From Cavia porcellus (taxonomy: Eukaryota > Chordata > Mammalia > Rodentia > Caviidae): a DNA stretch of 64,000 nucleotides. Below the pieces are notes generated by a model, which was not told the origin of the DNA, ran no database searches, and was given only the letters and a program-made list of their open reading frames with translations. A program made the translations under genes and the position numbers. Positions 62,666-64,000 of this stretch are shown piece by piece. Where the stretch lies: positions 74,913,482 to 74,977,481 of the forward strand of contig NW_026947484.1 in the NCBI RefSeq assembly GCF_034190915.1, written 5' to 3'. How positions within the stretch are numbered: the stretch's first letter is position 1; each line of letters opens with the position of its first letter.

Positions 62666-62765
62666 TCTAGGATAGTTGTGTCTCTCCTGTTTTCTTCTTA
62701 TTGCCCGGATTGTTTTCATTGTCATGTTTTCCTCTAGTTCCATATAAATGTTAGGACCATTTTTT

Positions 62766-64000
62766 TTTTCTAGGTGGCAGGGCAGGGAGTTTTCAAGAGA
62801 CCTGATGTCAGGTAGACAAAATTTAGGATACGTATATGCTTTATTGGAGCCTAACTTTCACAAAGAAATTCCTGGCTGGAACGGGATAGATTCTTGGGAA
62901 AAGGAAGAATGGTCCCCCAAAGCCATCTTCATTCTATGTCACATGTAACCTGGAGAGGACTGGATCCCCAAGCATCCTCATCTCAGATCGTTCTCCTGGC
63001 CTGCGGAGGAAGAGAGTACATCCCAGTGTTGGCTCTAAAACCAGCTCTGCTCTTACGTGGCTGAAACGTACACAATAGGGCAGAGATAAACCGTTTAGGT
63101 CAGTGTCCCAGAAGCTTATGTGACAGGTCACTGTAAAGCCAACAGACCTGCTGGCAGCCCAGCAGCAGTGAGACCCTGTATATGCTGTGATTCAAACCTC
63201 AGACAGGGATAGGAAGCCGCTCCTTAGACCAGGAGATGAAATCAGAAGAAATGTGTTCTCGTCCATTTCCAAAGCAGATGTTAAACACCGTGACATCGTT
63301 GATTCACCCCAGTCACTTTGAGTTTACTTGAACATCTACTCCCTGCGGTCTGTTGTCTGTGAATAAGAAGTAGGGCCTGATCGCAAGTCTACACTGTTCC
63401 TCATTTTCCAGTGAACTAGAGAGAGTTGTAACTGTTGTTCCTGTCCACAAATTAAAAGCCCGTTTTATAGTTTATCGTCCACTCATTCAACAGGTGTGTG
63501 TTTAGTTTCATACTTGAGGCATTGTGCAAGACCCCAGGGACACAGCCATGACAGGCAGAGGTTCTGTGTGGGCGGTGTATGCCGTTTACTCCGGGTCATC
63601 CTTTGTTGAGTCCCAGTCAGACCTCTCAGCCTTCTCTGCTCTCGCGGATTTCACCTGCAGCTTTGTTTGGTGTCTGAGTTATATACTGCTGCATAACACA
63701 CTGGCTCCAAACAGCAGCATTCCAGGAACCCTCATGGCTGCTCAGTAATTATTTCAGTTTACTTTAAAGACTCGAAAAGGCTGCGGCCAGGCTGGCCTGT
63801 TCCTGTCAGCTTCCGGGCTCACATTCCAACTGGCTAACTTCAGCTCCTTGCTGGCCATTGGACCAACAGCCTCCCTTCCCCCATTGATTATTGGCCAGAG
63901 GCATTTCAGTCCTTTGCCACATCTCCATCTCCTTCAGGCAACTAGCTTGATAGAGTGTGCAAGACCAGAAAGCTGCAGAGTCCTGAAAGCAAGGTGAAGC
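62766..64000. other. APBA1 intron 2, noncoding
   Basis: CACTCATTCAACAGGTGTGT near 63480 resembles an ancient MIR-era repeat. 63675-63960 (ACTGCTGCATAACACACTGG) may be an old LTR piece. No exon is supported. Confidence 0.4.

Larger units (their letters stand above)
61022..62765 (-). mobile_element. 5'-truncated L1 with two nested B1s
   Basis: A reversed L1 3' UTR begins with a T run at 61030. ORF2 C-terminal text is legible on the - strand at 62002-62223 (YIKLKTFYTPKGAINREKRQ). Two B1 copies interrupt it. It is inactive. Confidence 0.85.

Overview
The window is nuclear DNA from a mammal, almost certainly a rodent. The evidence is the repeat content: several B1-type SINEs, some fused to an ID-like tail (B1-dID type), two fresh tRNA-derived ID-like SINEs, LINE-1 fragments, MaLR-type LTRs, ancient MIR/MER copies and an IAP-like class II endogenous retrovirus. 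The absence of typical murid SINEs (B2, B4) suggests a non-murid rodent; I cannot name the species.

The only host protein-coding sequence I can support is one exon of APBA1 (Mint1/X11-alpha) on the + strand. It has an acceptor at 50848-50849, a start codon at 50919 and a donor at 52119-52120, and codes for 400 residues in phase 0. By the known structure of this gene it is the first coding exon, so bases before 50850 are most likely intron 1 (5' UTR exon outside the window) and bases after 52118 are intron 2. Those introns hold no other convincing exon.

Layout: 1-20 kb is noncoding DNA with old repeats (a Tigger-related element near 1.4 kb, L1 pieces at 8.8-9.1 and 10.3-12 kb, MaLR LTRs near 13.9 and 16.7 kb) and a small inverted repeat at 17.2 kb. 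At 20.4-20.96 kb there is a CpG-rich block with two CTCF-like motifs facing each other. At 25.2-26.7 kb an old L1 3' end was split first by a MER2 DNA transposon and later by an IAP-like solo LTR. At 30341-36700 lies a nearly complete provirus on the - strand: two 422-bp LTRs that differ at 2 positions, a 6-bp target duplication, gag (broken by an internal capsid deletion), pro with dUTPase and G-patch, and an open pol; there is no env. From 37 to 50.8 kb come two ID-like SINEs with perfect target duplications, B1 copies, MIRs and MaLR LTRs, then APBA1 exon 2. Intron 2 (52-64 kb) contains MER5A copies, a CT microsatellite, a class I-like solo LTR and another L1 with two B1s nested in it.

The most notable item is the young, antisense, env-less IAP-like provirus with intact-looking pro-pol but damaged gag, together with a second, solo LTR of the same family about 4 kb away. 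I see no CRISPR array, no functional tRNA or rRNA gene, and no clearly new gene system.
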